A stretch of DNA of 34,332 nucleotides from Candidatus Binatia bacterium (GCA_022823055.1 JAJDXX010000044.1:1-34332), one strand, 5' to 3'; counted from the first letter of the stretch, positions 26,502 through 34,274 are shown. Numbers and translations are program-made. Notes: generated from the sequence alone by a model not told the origin.

Positions 26502-27602
26502 ATGAGCATCGATACAGGCCTTTACCGCCGTACATACAGACTCCAGAGCGAAGACGCGGCCGTTACCGAAGAGGTGCTGTTCTCGTCCGATTCCCACGTG
26601 ATGGAGCCCGCGGACACCGTGGTGGACCGCGTGCCCCAGGCCATGCGCGACCGGGCGGTGCGCTTCCCCGAGTTGAAGATAGGGGAAGGCTTCCAGACCC
26701 ATCCCGGCGGCTCCGATCCCAACGCCCGGTTGAAGGAGATGGCAGTGGACGGGGTCAGCGCCGAGGTGCTGTATCCCACTCACGGTCTGAGCCTCTTCTC
26801 GGAGGATGATCCGGAGTTGCAGGAGGCATCCTGCCGGGCCTTCAACGACTGGCTCATCGAGTACTGCTCGGTGGACCTGGACCGGCTGGTGGGCGTGCCC
26901 ATGATCGCGACCTTCGACATCGACCACGCGGTGGCCGAGCTGGAGCGCTGCAAGAAGGCCGGGCTTCGGGGAGGGCTGATCTGGCAGGTGCCGCCCAAGG
27001 AGTTGTCCTTCGCCTCGGACCACTACGAGCGCTTCTGGGCCGCGGCCCAGGAGATGGAGATGCCCGTCAGCCTGCACATCCTCACGGGCTTCGGCTACGT
27101 CAAGACCCGCCGCGACCGCAAGGGCCTGGAGCGCTACCGGGGCAGCGTCAACCTCAAGCTGGCGGAGATCACCGACAGCCTCATGGACATCATCTTCTCC
27201 GGCGTCCTGGAGCGCTACCCGCGCCTCAAGATCGTGCTGGTGGAGAACGAGATCGGCTGGCTGCCCTACGTGCTGGAGCAGTGGGACTACTACTTCGACC
27301 GCCACCGCCCCTCGGACCCGCTGACCATCGACAAGCTGCCGACGGAGTACTTCAACCGGCAGGTGTTCGCCACCTTCTTCAACGACGCCGTGGGCGCCCG
27401 CAACCTGGCCTGGTGGGGGCACGACAACTGCATGTGGTCCAACGACTTCCCCCACGCCAACTCCACCTGGCCGCACTCGCGCGAGGTGGTGGCGCGGGAC
27501 CTGGGCCACCTGCCCGACGACGTGCGCGCCAAGCTCCTGCGGGACAACGTGGCGCGGCTCTACGACATGCCCGTGCCCGTACCCATGGCCGCGGAGGTGT
27601 AG
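26502..27602 (+). CDS. Amidohydrolase-2 (ACMSD-like) metal-dependent hydrolase/decarboxylase
   Basis: This 366-residue TIM-barrel protein belongs to the amidohydrolase-2 family, which includes ACMSD and resorcylate decarboxylases. Conserved elements are Asp30-S-His32 (SSDSHVMEP, where the classical motif is HxH), His192 (SLHILTGFG), Glu248/Glu250 (VLVENEIGWLPYV) and Asp315 (SNDFPHANSTWP). The ATG at 26502 follows AAAGGAG. It probably hydrolyses or decarboxylates a ring-derived acid. Its pairing with an M20-like hydrolase suggests that the two act on related amide or carboxylate substrates. Confidence 0.88.
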   Translation: MSIDTGLYRRTYRLQSEDAAVTEEVLFSSDSHVMEPADTVVDRVPQAMRDRAVRFPELKIGEGFQTHPGGSDPNARLKEMAVDGVSAEVLYPTHGLSLFSEDDPELQEASCRAFNDWLIEYCSVDLDRLVGVPMIATFDIDHAVAELERCKKAGLRGGLIWQVPPKELSFASDHYERFWAAAQEMEMPVSLHILTGFGYVKTRRDRKGLERYRGSVNLKLAEITDSLMDIIFSGVLERYPRLKIVLVENEIGWLPYVLEQWDYYFDRHRPSDPLTIDKLPTEYFNRQVFATFFNDAVGARNLAWWGHDNCMWSNDFPHANSTWPHSREVVARDLGHLPDDVRAKLLRDNVARLYDMPVPVPMAAEV

Positions 27603-27650
27603 CCCCCGGCCGGCCCGTCCTGTCTTTGAGCTTTGAGTATGCCTCCGAGT

Positions 27651-27682
27651 CGTGCCCGTGGAACAGGCTGTGTCAAAACTCC
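27651..27682 (+). repeat. Dispersed repeat, type B, diverged left arm
   Basis: The right arm GGAACAGGCTGTGTCAAAACTC is identical to the copy at 27716-27750. The left arm is changed (CGTGCCCGT in place of CGTCATTCCCGC). The two copies are direct repeats 65 bases apart. Confidence 0.75.
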
Positions 27683-27715
27683 ACGCGACCAAGGAATGGC
27701 ACGGCTGCCCCGACT

Positions 27716-27750
27716 CGTCATTCCCGCGGAACAGGCTGTGTCAAAACTCA
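27716..27750 (+). repeat. Dispersed repeat, type B, complete copy
   Basis: CGTCATTCCCGCGGAA, then CAGGCTGTGTCAAAACTC. The left 16 bases are shared with the type A repeat that follows at 27773. Confidence 0.8.
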
Positions 27751-27772
27751 CTAGGCAGAGACGCTACGAGTA

Positions 27773-27873
27773 CGTCATTCCCGCGGAAGCGGGAATCCAG
27801 GCGGGGCGAGGCGGGGAATACGCCCGTTTGGCCCCTCTCCACCCCTGGATTCCCGCTTCCGCGGGAATGACGA
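27773..27873. repeat. Inverted pair of type A (dRS3-like) repeats
   Basis: CGTCATTCCCGCGGAAGCGG, then GAATCCAGG, at 27773-27801, and its reverse complement at 27842-27873, flank about 40 bases. The arrangement resembles the ends of a small non-autonomous element, but the 40-base interior has no target-site duplication or coding content that I can see. Confidence 0.75.
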
Positions 27874-27900
27874 TTCGGGGCGGCCGTGCCATTCCCTGTT

Positions 27901-27961
27901 CGTCATTCCCTATTCGTGCGGGGTTTGATACAGCCTGGGAAGCCGGAGTCCAGGGGTGGAG
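27901..27961 (+). repeat. Decayed type A repeat
   Basis: It starts with CGTCATTCCC and ends with GGAGTCCAGGGGTGGA, which correspond to the two ends of the type A unit. The middle has been replaced by unrelated sequence containing TTTGATACAGCCTGGGAAGC. Confidence 0.5.
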
Positions 27962-28003
27962 AGAGGGCGGGAAGGACGATGAGGGCCGCGGGAAACCTTC
28001 CTC

Positions 28004-29479
28004 TCAGAGCGGTTCGGCCGCGGGCTGCGTCTTCCCGAGCGTGAGGGAGAAGCCCGGCTTGCGGATGTAGACCTGGGTGTATTCCTTCTGCTTGGTGAGT
28101 TCGTTGACGAGCCGCACCAGGGGCTGGCTGGCGCTCAGGTACTCCCGCGGCTGTCCGGCGGTTTCCAGCGCCTCCACTGCCTCATCCCCCGCGAATACGC
28201 GTAGGATCAGCTCTTCGTCGGACATGGAAGAGCTGCCGAGCTGCTTCCGCACCTCGGGCAACGACGGGTCCGGCTGCACCCAGCCTTCCCAGTCCTTGGC
28301 GCGGGGGCGTCCGAGGATGCGGTCCTTCACGTCCGGGTCCATGAGATCGGCGCCTTCCCGGCCCCAGATGCCCAGGGCGTACTGCATGGACTGGTCGGTG
28401 ACCTGCTTGTAGCGTTCCCCCATGATGATGTTGATGGCGGCCTGGGTCCCGACGAACTGGGACAAGGGCGTCACCATGATGGGATAGCCCCACTCGGCGC
28501 GCACGCGTGCGGCCTCCTCCAGCGCCGCGGGCAGTTTGTCCTCCATCCCCACGAGCCGGAGTTGGTGCACGAAATTGGCGATCATGCCGCCGGGCACCTG
28601 GTGGTTGTAGACGGACTGGTCGAACGCCCGCGGCGCGCCCATGGGCAGGCCGTCCCGCTTCGCGACGAAGGTGAAGTGCTCCTGCACCGGCTTCAGCACC
28701 TCTTCGTCCACCGACGCGGTGTGGCCCATGGCGCGCACGTTCCTGAGCATGTTGAAGATCGAGGGCTGGGCCGAGCCGTTGGCCAGTGGCGGCACGCCGG
28801 TGTGGATGGTGGTCATGCCGAGCTTGATGGCTTCGAGGTAGTTGAGCGGCGCCAGGCCGTTGTTGCAGTGGGCGTGGAACTCCACCGGGGTGTCGCCGAT
28901 GTTCTCAAGCACCAGGGGCACGAGCGCGCGGGTGCGCTCCGGCGTGAGCAGCCCGCCCACGTCCTTGAAGCAGATGCGCCAGGGCTTGAGGGCCGCTGCC
29001 TCGCGCGCCTTCTGCGCGTAGTACTCGTCGGTGTGCCGGGGTGATACCGAGTAGATCAGGTTGACCACGCAGTTCATCCCCGCCTTGCGCAGCGCCTCCA
29101 CGTCCTCCCTGAACACCGAGTAGTCGTTCCACGGGTTGGAGGTGCGCGTCAGCGTGATGCCGCTGTCCACGACGTGCTGGACCACCAGCCGGGACACCGA
29201 CGAGGGCTTCTTCTCCAGGCCGCCCTTGATGCCGCCGTGGAGCCGGAGCGGGGTGTGGCGCGCGCGCCGGCTGCCTTCCCGCAGCCAGTGCCAGGGGTTC
29301 TCCTTGTGCTCCCGCACGTACTTCTTGAACATGGTGGCGGTGAAGAACTCCATGGACTCGAAGCCCGCCTGATCCATGCGCTCGACGGCCTCCAGCATGG
29401 CCGCGGTCTTCATGTTGAAGGCCCACAGACTCTGGTTGCCGTCCCGCAGCGTGGTGTCCACGAATGTGACGTCGCTCAT
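28004..29479 (-). CDS. Biotin-less carboxyltransferase-domain protein (pyruvate carboxylase B/OadA-like), copy 1
   Basis: This 491-residue protein has the DRE-TIM/HMGL barrel and following helical domain of pyruvate carboxylase and oxaloacetate decarboxylase alpha subunits. The metal and catalytic candidates are Asp13 and Gln16 (LRDGNQSLW), Lys172 (CFKDVGGLLTP), His202 and His204 (EFHAHCNNG), and Ser236 (GSAQPS) in place of the catalytic Thr. The C-terminal half has VPGGM and GYPIMVTPLSQFVGTQAAIN. There is no C-terminal biotinyl (MKM) domain, and no biotin carboxylase or carrier is in the window. The Arg that holds pyruvate (LLRG) reads LHGG here. The ATG at 29479 has AAGGAG upstream. It is the third of three paralogues in transcription order, separated from copy 2 by a sulfatase gene. 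Confidence 0.85.
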   Translation of the reverse strand: MSDVTFVDTTLRDGNQSLWAFNMKTAAMLEAVERMDQAGFESMEFFTATMFKKYVREHKENPWHWLREGSRRARHTPLRLHGGIKGGLEKKPSSVSRLVVQHVVDSGITLTRTSNPWNDYSVFREDVEALRKAGMNCVVNLIYSVSPRHTDEYYAQKAREAAALKPWRICFKDVGGLLTPERTRALVPLVLENIGDTPVEFHAHCNNGLAPLNYLEAIKLGMTTIHTGVPPLANGSAQPSIFNMLRNVRAMGHTASVDEEVLKPVQEHFTFVAKRDGLPMGAPRAFDQSVYNHQVPGGMIANFVHQLRLVGMEDKLPAALEEAARVRAEWGYPIMVTPLSQFVGTQAAINIIMGERYKQVTDQSMQYALGIWGREGADLMDPDVKDRILGRPRAKDWEGWVQPDPSLPEVRKQLGSSSMSDEELILRVFAGDEAVEALETAGQPREYLSASQPLVRLVNELTKQKEYTQVYIRKPGFSLTLGKTQPAAEPL

Positions 29480-29501
29480 CGGATGCTCCTTGGTGGCCTG
29501 T

Positions 29502-29530
29502 TCGGTACCAGCGGTGGGCCGCAAGGTCAA
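29502..29530 (-). promoter_or_regulatory. Sigma-70 promoter of carboxyltransferase copy 1
   Basis: On the minus strand TTGACC (29525-29530), 17 bases, then TACCGA (29502-29507), with TG one base before the -10 (TGGTACCGA). The leader would be only ~16 bases but includes the ribosome binding site. It is the third example in this window of TTGAC-N14-TGN-TACCG. Confidence 0.5.
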
Positions 29531-29618
29531 GCAGGTGAGGTGTATGCAGGGACTCGGGACGGCCAACGGCCGCTTTTCTGTTTGAGACGCCCCTTCCGCA
29601 TTGAGTAGAACGACAAAT

Positions 29619-31043
29619 ATGAACGTTCTTCTCATACTGTCGGACGAGCACAACCGGGAGGTCACCGGTTGCTACGGGAACCCGCTGGTCAGCACGCCGA
29701 ACCTCGATGCGCTCGCGGCGCGCGGAGTGGTCTTCGAGAGCGCCTACTGCAACTCGCCCATTTGCGTGCCCTCGCGCGCGAGCCTCGCTACCGGAGACTA
29801 CGTCCACCGTACCGGCTACTGGGACAGCGCCGCCGCCTATGACGGCAGGGTCCCATCCTGGCACCATCGCGTGCGTGAGACGGGATACGACGTCGCGGCG
29901 ATCGGCAAGCTTCACTTCCGCAGCGGCGGTGACGACAATGGCTTCAGCGAGGTGCGCCATCCGATCTACGTCGTGGACGGGATAGGGGACGTTCACGGTC
30001 TGTTGCGCACGGACAAACGGGTGCGCGGGGTGGCGCGCGAACTGGCCGCGGAGACTGGGCGCGGGATGTCGGCCTATACCCGTTTCGACACGCGGGTAGC
30101 CGATGCCGCCGTGCGCTGGATCCGGGAGCGGGCGCGCCGGAAGGACGGCCGGCCGTGGGTGCTGTTCTCGTCGATGCTCTCGCCTCACTATCCGCTGATT
30201 GCTCCGGACGAGTTCTATGAACTCTACGATTCCATCGCACTGCCGCGGCCGCGGCTCTACGAGAGGCACGACCGTCCGGACCACCCGGTCATCGCCCACT
30301 ATCGGGATACCTGGAACTACGACGACTACTTCGACGCGGAGCGGCTCGCGGTAGGGTTGAGGGCCTATTACGGACTCTGCTCCTTCCTCGATTTCCAGGT
30401 CGGCAGAATCCTGGCTGCGCTCGACGAGAGCGGTTTGGCCGGCGACACGCTGGTCATCTACACCTCGGACCACGGCGAAAACCTGGGCAATCGAGGATTG
30501 TGGGGCAAATCGGTGATGTACGAGGAGTCCAGCGGCGTCCCGCTGCTGATCGCGGGCCCGGGGATCGCCGGCGGCCAACGATGTTCAATCCCGGTGTCCC
30601 TGGTGGACATTTATCCCACCGTCGTGGAATCGATTTGCGGAGAACTCGACGCACGCGAGCGCGCGCTTCCCGGAGAGAACCTGGTCGCTGTCGCGCGGGA
30701 GTGCACGCCGGACCGGGTCGTGTTCAGCGAGTTGCACGACGACGGCTCCCTGACCGGTGAATTCATGGTGCGGCAGGGAACCTGGAAGCTCGTGTACTAC
30801 GTAGACTATCCGCCTCAACTCTTTGATCTATCACGCGATCCGTTCGAGAAGTGCGACTTGGCCGGTAACCCTGAAGCATCTGTCGTTCAGGCGCGGCTCC
30901 ACGCCGAGCTTCGCGGGATTGTCGATCCGGAAGCGGTCAACCGGATTGTGTTCGCCGACCAGCGCGCCCGGATCGAACGGCTTGGGGGGGTCCGGGGAAT
31001 CCTGTCGCGCGAGGACTTCAACTACACGCCTGTGCGGGGTTGA
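29619..31043 (+). CDS. Sulfatase (type I, Cys-type formylglycine)
   Basis: This 474-residue protein of the alkaline-phosphatase superfamily has the N-terminal metal motif LILSDEHN, the sulfatase signature Cys49-V-P-S-R53 followed by ASLATGDYVHRTG (Cys converted to formylglycine), and the second metal motif YTSDHGENLG. The length and the DPFEKCDLA ending fit choline-sulfatase/arylsulfatase relatives. No signal peptide is seen, so it is likely cytoplasmic, with Cys49 modified by a formylglycine-generating enzyme encoded elsewhere. The ATG at 29619 has only a weak ribosome binding site. It is transcribed opposite to the flanking carboxyltransferase genes. The sulfate ester is unknown. Confidence 0.9.
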   Translation: MNVLLILSDEHNREVTGCYGNPLVSTPNLDALAARGVVFESAYCNSPICVPSRASLATGDYVHRTGYWDSAAAYDGRVPSWHHRVRETGYDVAAIGKLHFRSGGDDNGFSEVRHPIYVVDGIGDVHGLLRTDKRVRGVARELAAETGRGMSAYTRFDTRVADAAVRWIRERARRKDGRPWVLFSSMLSPHYPLIAPDEFYELYDSIALPRPRLYERHDRPDHPVIAHYRDTWNYDDYFDAERLAVGLRAYYGLCSFLDFQVGRILAALDESGLAGDTLVIYTSDHGENLGNRGLWGKSVMYEESSGVPLLIAGPGIAGGQRCSIPVSLVDIYPTVVESICGELDARERALPGENLVAVARECTPDRVVFSELHDDGSLTGEFMVRQGTWKLVYYVDYPPQLFDLSRDPFEKCDLAGNPEASVVQARLHAELRGIVDPEAVNRIVFADQRARIERLGGVRGILSREDFNYTPVRG

Positions 31044-31111
31044 GTAGGCGGAACTCGGGGCGCTTCGGAGCGGCCGCGCCGGGGGGCGTCCTGGTCCCGA
31101 AAGCCCGCGCT

Positions 31112-32584
31112 TTAGGCCGCGGCTCCGTCGGCTTGCCGCCCCAGGGTGAGTGAGAACCCCGGCTTGCGGATGTAGACCTGGGTGTACTCCTGCTGGCGGG
31201 TCAGCTCGTTGATGAGGCGCACAAGCGGCTGGCTGGCGCTCAGGTACTCCCGCGGACGGCCGGCGTTCTGCAGCGCTTCCACCGCCTCGTCCCCGGCGTA
31301 CACCCGCATGATCATCTCTTCGTCGGACATGGACGGCCCGCCGAGCTTCGCGCGCACCTCCTTGAGGGACGGATCCGGCTGTTCCCAGTTCTCCCAGGCC
31401 TTGGCCCGCGGCCGCCCCAGGATGCGGTCCTTGACGTCCGGGTCCATGTACTCGGCGCCTTGCCGCCCCCAGATGCCCAGGGCGTACTGGATGGACTGGT
31501 CGGTGACCTGCTTGTAGCGCTCGCCCATGATGACGTTGATGGCTGCCTGTGTACCGACGAACTGAGACAGCGGCGTGACCATGATGGGGTAGCCCCACTC
31601 GGCGCGCACGCGCGCGGCTTCTTCCAGCGCGGCCGGCAGCTTGTCCTCCATGCCCACGAGGCGGAGCTGGTGGACGAAGTTGGAGATCATGCCGCCGGGC
31701 ACCTGGTGGCTGTAGACGGACTGGTCGAACGCCCTGGGCACTCCCATGGGCAGGCCGTCCCGCTTGGCGACGAAGGTGAAATGCTCCCGCACCGGCTCCA
31801 GCGCCTTCTCGTCCACCGATGCGGTGTGGCCCATGGCGCGCACGTTCCTGAGCATGTTGAAGATCGAGGGTTGGGCCGAACCGTTGGCCAGCGGCGGCAC
31901 GCTGGTGTGGATGGTGGTCATGCCGAGCTTGATGGCTTCCAGGTAGTTGAGCGGCGCCAGGCCGTTGTTGCAGTGGGCGTGGAACTCCACCGGGATGTCG
32001 CCGATGTTCTCCAGCACGATGGGCACCAGCGTGCGGGTGCGTTCCGGAGTCAGCATTCCGCCCACGTCCTTGAAGCAGATGCGGTAGGGCTTGAGCGCCG
32101 CGGCCTCCCGCGCCTTCTGGGCGTAGTACTCGTCGGTGTGCCGCGGCGACACCGAGTAGATGATGTTCGCCACGGCGTCCATGCCGAGTTCGCGCAGATC
32201 GTCCACCTCCTGCTTGAACACCGAGTAGTCGTTCCAGGGGTTGGAGTTGCGCGTCAGGCGGATGCCGTTGTCCACCAGGTGGCTGACCACCAGCTTGGCC
32301 ACCGACGTGGGCTTCTTCTCCAGCCCGCCCCGGATGCTGCCGTGCATCCGCAACGAGGTGTTGCGGGCGCGCTTGGTGCCTTCGCGGATCCAGCGCCACG
32401 GGTTCTCCTTGTGCTCGCGCACATACTTCTTGATCATGGTGGCGCTGAAGAACTCCATGGACTCGAAGCCCGCCCGGTCCATGCCCTCGATGGCCTCCAG
32501 CATGGCGGCGGTCCTCATGTTGTAGGCCCACAGGCTCTGGTTGCCGTCGCGCAGCGTGGTATCTACGAATGTGACGTCGCTCAT
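31112..32584 (-). CDS. Biotin-less carboxyltransferase-domain protein, copy 2
   Basis: This 490-residue paralogue keeps all the residues noted for copy 1 (Asp13, Gln16, Lys172, His202, His204, Ser236) and the same LRLHGS-type replacement of the substrate Arg. Protein similarity to copy 1 is very high along the full length, and long stretches are identical at the DNA level (for example around 31830-31900 and 28720-28800), implying a recent duplication or gene conversion. It ends SLTLGRQADGAAA with no biotinyl domain. The ATG at 32584 has GAGGAA upstream. It is 75 bases downstream of copy 3 and probably co-transcribed with it. Confidence 0.85.
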   Translation of the reverse strand: MSDVTFVDTTLRDGNQSLWAYNMRTAAMLEAIEGMDRAGFESMEFFSATMIKKYVREHKENPWRWIREGTKRARNTSLRMHGSIRGGLEKKPTSVAKLVVSHLVDNGIRLTRNSNPWNDYSVFKQEVDDLRELGMDAVANIIYSVSPRHTDEYYAQKAREAAALKPYRICFKDVGGMLTPERTRTLVPIVLENIGDIPVEFHAHCNNGLAPLNYLEAIKLGMTTIHTSVPPLANGSAQPSIFNMLRNVRAMGHTASVDEKALEPVREHFTFVAKRDGLPMGVPRAFDQSVYSHQVPGGMISNFVHQLRLVGMEDKLPAALEEAARVRAEWGYPIMVTPLSQFVGTQAAINVIMGERYKQVTDQSIQYALGIWGRQGAEYMDPDVKDRILGRPRAKAWENWEQPDPSLKEVRAKLGGPSMSDEEMIMRVYAGDEAVEALQNAGRPREYLSASQPLVRLINELTRQQEYTQVYIRKPGFSLTLGRQADGAAA

Positions 32585-32659
32585 GACTGTTCCTCGGTGG
32601 CCTTTGCGTGCCGGTACGGCGGCGATCGCCCAAGTCGCGGGCGGGTTTGAGCTCCGCCC

Positions 32660-34165
32660 CTAAAGGTCCGCGGCCTCGCCGGCCCCGTTTCCGTTGCCCC
32701 CGTCGCCATCCGCGTTCCGCCCCAGCGTAAGCGAGAAACCCGGCTTGCGGATGTACACTTGGGTGTACTCTTTCTGTCGGGTCAGCTCGTTGATGAGCCG
32801 CACCAGCGGCTGGCGCGCGCTCAGGTACTCGCGCGGCCGTCCCGCCTCCATCATGGTCTTGACTTCGTCCACGCCGGCGTAGACCCGCAGCACCAGCTCC
32901 TCGTCGGAGATCGACGGTCCGCCCACCTGCGACCGCAGCTCGGCCAGTGACGGCTCCGGCTGCTCCCATTCCTCCCACGCCTTGGCGCGCGGCCGGCCCA
33001 GGATCTTGTCCTTGACGTCCGGGTCCATGAGCTCGGCGCCCTCGCGGCCCCAGATGCCCAGGGCGTACTGGATGGACTGGTCCGCCACCTCCTTGTAGCG
33101 CTCGCCCAGGATGACGTTGAACGCGGCCTGGGTGCCCACGAATTGGGACAGCGGCGTCACCATGATGGGATAGCCCCACTCGGCGCGTACCCGCGCGGCC
33201 TCCTCCAGCGCCGCCGGCAGCTTGTCCTCCATGCCCACGAGCTTGAGCTGGTGCACGAAGTTGGAGATCATGCCGCCGGGGACCTGGTGCAGGTACTGCC
33301 CGTGGTTGTACTCCACCGGCTTGCCGATGGGGAGGCCGTCGCGCTTGGCCACGTAGGTGAAGTGCTGCTCCACGGGCCGCAGCACCTCGTCATCCACGAG
33401 CGGCGTGTGGCCCACGGCGCGGACGTTCCGCACCATGTTGAAGATGGACGGCTGGGCCGAGGCGTTGGCCAGCGGCGGCACGCTGGTGTGGATGGTGGTC
33501 ATGCCCAGCTCGATGGCTTCGAGGTAGTTGAGGGGCGCCAGCCCGTTGTTGCAGTGCGCGTGGAACTCCACCGGGGTGTCGCCGATGTTCTCCAGCACCA
33601 GCGGCACCAGGGAGCGCGTGCGCTCCGGGGTGAGCAGCCCGCCCACGTCCTTGAAGCAGATGCGGTAGGGCTTGATGGCCGCGGCCTCCCGCGCCTTCCG
33701 CGCGTAGTACTCGTCGGTGTGCCGCGGCGACACCGAGTAGATGAGGTTCACCACGGTCTCCATGCCCAGTTCGCGCAGCCCCTTTACTTCCTCGCCGAAG
33801 ACCTCGTAGTCGTTCCAGCTATTGGAGGTGCGCGTCAGCGTGATGCCGCTGTCCACCACCTTCTCGATGATGAGCTTCAGGATCGACGCGGGCTTCTTCT
33901 CGAGCCCGCCCTTGAGCCCGCCGTGCAGCCGCAGCTCGGTCTTGCGTAGCCGCTTGGTGCCCTCCCGCAGCCACTCCCACGGGTCCTCCTTGTGCTCGCG
34001 CACGTACTTCTTGAACATGTTGGTGACGAAGAACTCCATGGACTCGAAGCCCGCCTGGTCCATCTGCTCCGCCGCCTCCACCATGGCCGCGGTCTTCATG
34101 TTGAGCGCCCAAAGGCTCTGGTTGCCGTCGCGCAACGTGGTGTCGATGAAGTGGATGTCGCTCAT
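32660..34165 (-). CDS. Biotin-less carboxyltransferase-domain protein, copy 3
   Basis: This 501-residue paralogue is the most diverged of the three. It keeps the barrel ligands (LRDGNQSLW, CFKDVGG, EFHAHCNNG), but the loop before the catalytic Ser reads NASAQPS instead of NGSAQPS, and the region 285-300 (GKPVEYNHGQYLHQ) differs from PRAFDQSVY-HQ in the others. The C-terminus extends into a low-complexity tail (ADGDGGNGNGAGEAADL) and again lacks a biotin domain. The ATG at 34165 has CAGGAG upstream; an ATG at 34222 is less likely. It is the first gene of the array in the direction of transcription. Confidence 0.85.
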   Translation of the reverse strand: MSDIHFIDTTLRDGNQSLWALNMKTAAMVEAAEQMDQAGFESMEFFVTNMFKKYVREHKEDPWEWLREGTKRLRKTELRLHGGLKGGLEKKPASILKLIIEKVVDSGITLTRTSNSWNDYEVFGEEVKGLRELGMETVVNLIYSVSPRHTDEYYARKAREAAAIKPYRICFKDVGGLLTPERTRSLVPLVLENIGDTPVEFHAHCNNGLAPLNYLEAIELGMTTIHTSVPPLANASAQPSIFNMVRNVRAVGHTPLVDDEVLRPVEQHFTYVAKRDGLPIGKPVEYNHGQYLHQVPGGMISNFVHQLKLVGMEDKLPAALEEAARVRAEWGYPIMVTPLSQFVGTQAAFNVILGERYKEVADQSIQYALGIWGREGAELMDPDVKDKILGRPRAKAWEEWEQPEPSLAELRSQVGGPSISDEELVLRVYAGVDEVKTMMEAGRPREYLSARQPLVRLINELTRQKEYTQVYIRKPGFSLTLGRNADGDGGNGNGAGEAADL

Positions 34166-34259
34166 GATGTCTCCTGAAAGGAACCTGTATTCGTCTCGCG
34201 GGTCGTGGTGCGCCGCATTCATGCCCGTCGCCTGCTCATAGTGGCGTGAATGGAAGAAT

Positions 34260-34274
34260 GGGTCAAGATGACCC
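34260..34274. promoter_or_regulatory. Operator-like dyad upstream of carboxyltransferase copy 3
   Basis: GGGTCA-AGA-TGACCC is a perfect 6-bp dyad with a 3-base spacer, 95 bases upstream of the start at 34165. It includes TTGACC on the minus strand, which may be a -35 element (with TATGAG 20 bases on, a poor spacing). It could bind a regulator of the array. Confidence 0.35.

Larger units (their letters stand above)
27603..28003. other. Intergenic repeat cluster, no gene
   Basis: This 400-base gap between the amidohydrolase and the first carboxyltransferase gene contains at least five repeat copies, listed separately: two of type B, an inverted pair of type A and a decayed type A copy. The open frames across it are only repeat-derived (for example SFPRKRES and DSRFRGND-like peptides). 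No promoter or terminator was convincing. Confidence 0.75.

Noticed and set aside
27651-27750. Possible CRISPR array
   Set aside because: Only two direct copies of a ~22-base arm at 65-base spacing, plus inverted copies. There is no regular spacer pattern and no cas gene.
27652-28070. Small open frames in the repeat cluster
   Set aside because: They translate the repeats (SFPRKRES-like) and lack ribosome binding sites.
28905-33179. Long minus-strand frames across the sulfatase and carboxyltransferase genes
   Set aside because: They read through known genes in the wrong frame with repetitive A/G/R/P-rich peptides and no recognisable motif.
28004-34165. Annotation as genuine pyruvate carboxylase subunit B
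   Set aside because: The biotin domain is absent and the substrate Arg differs, so the name is kept at family level only.
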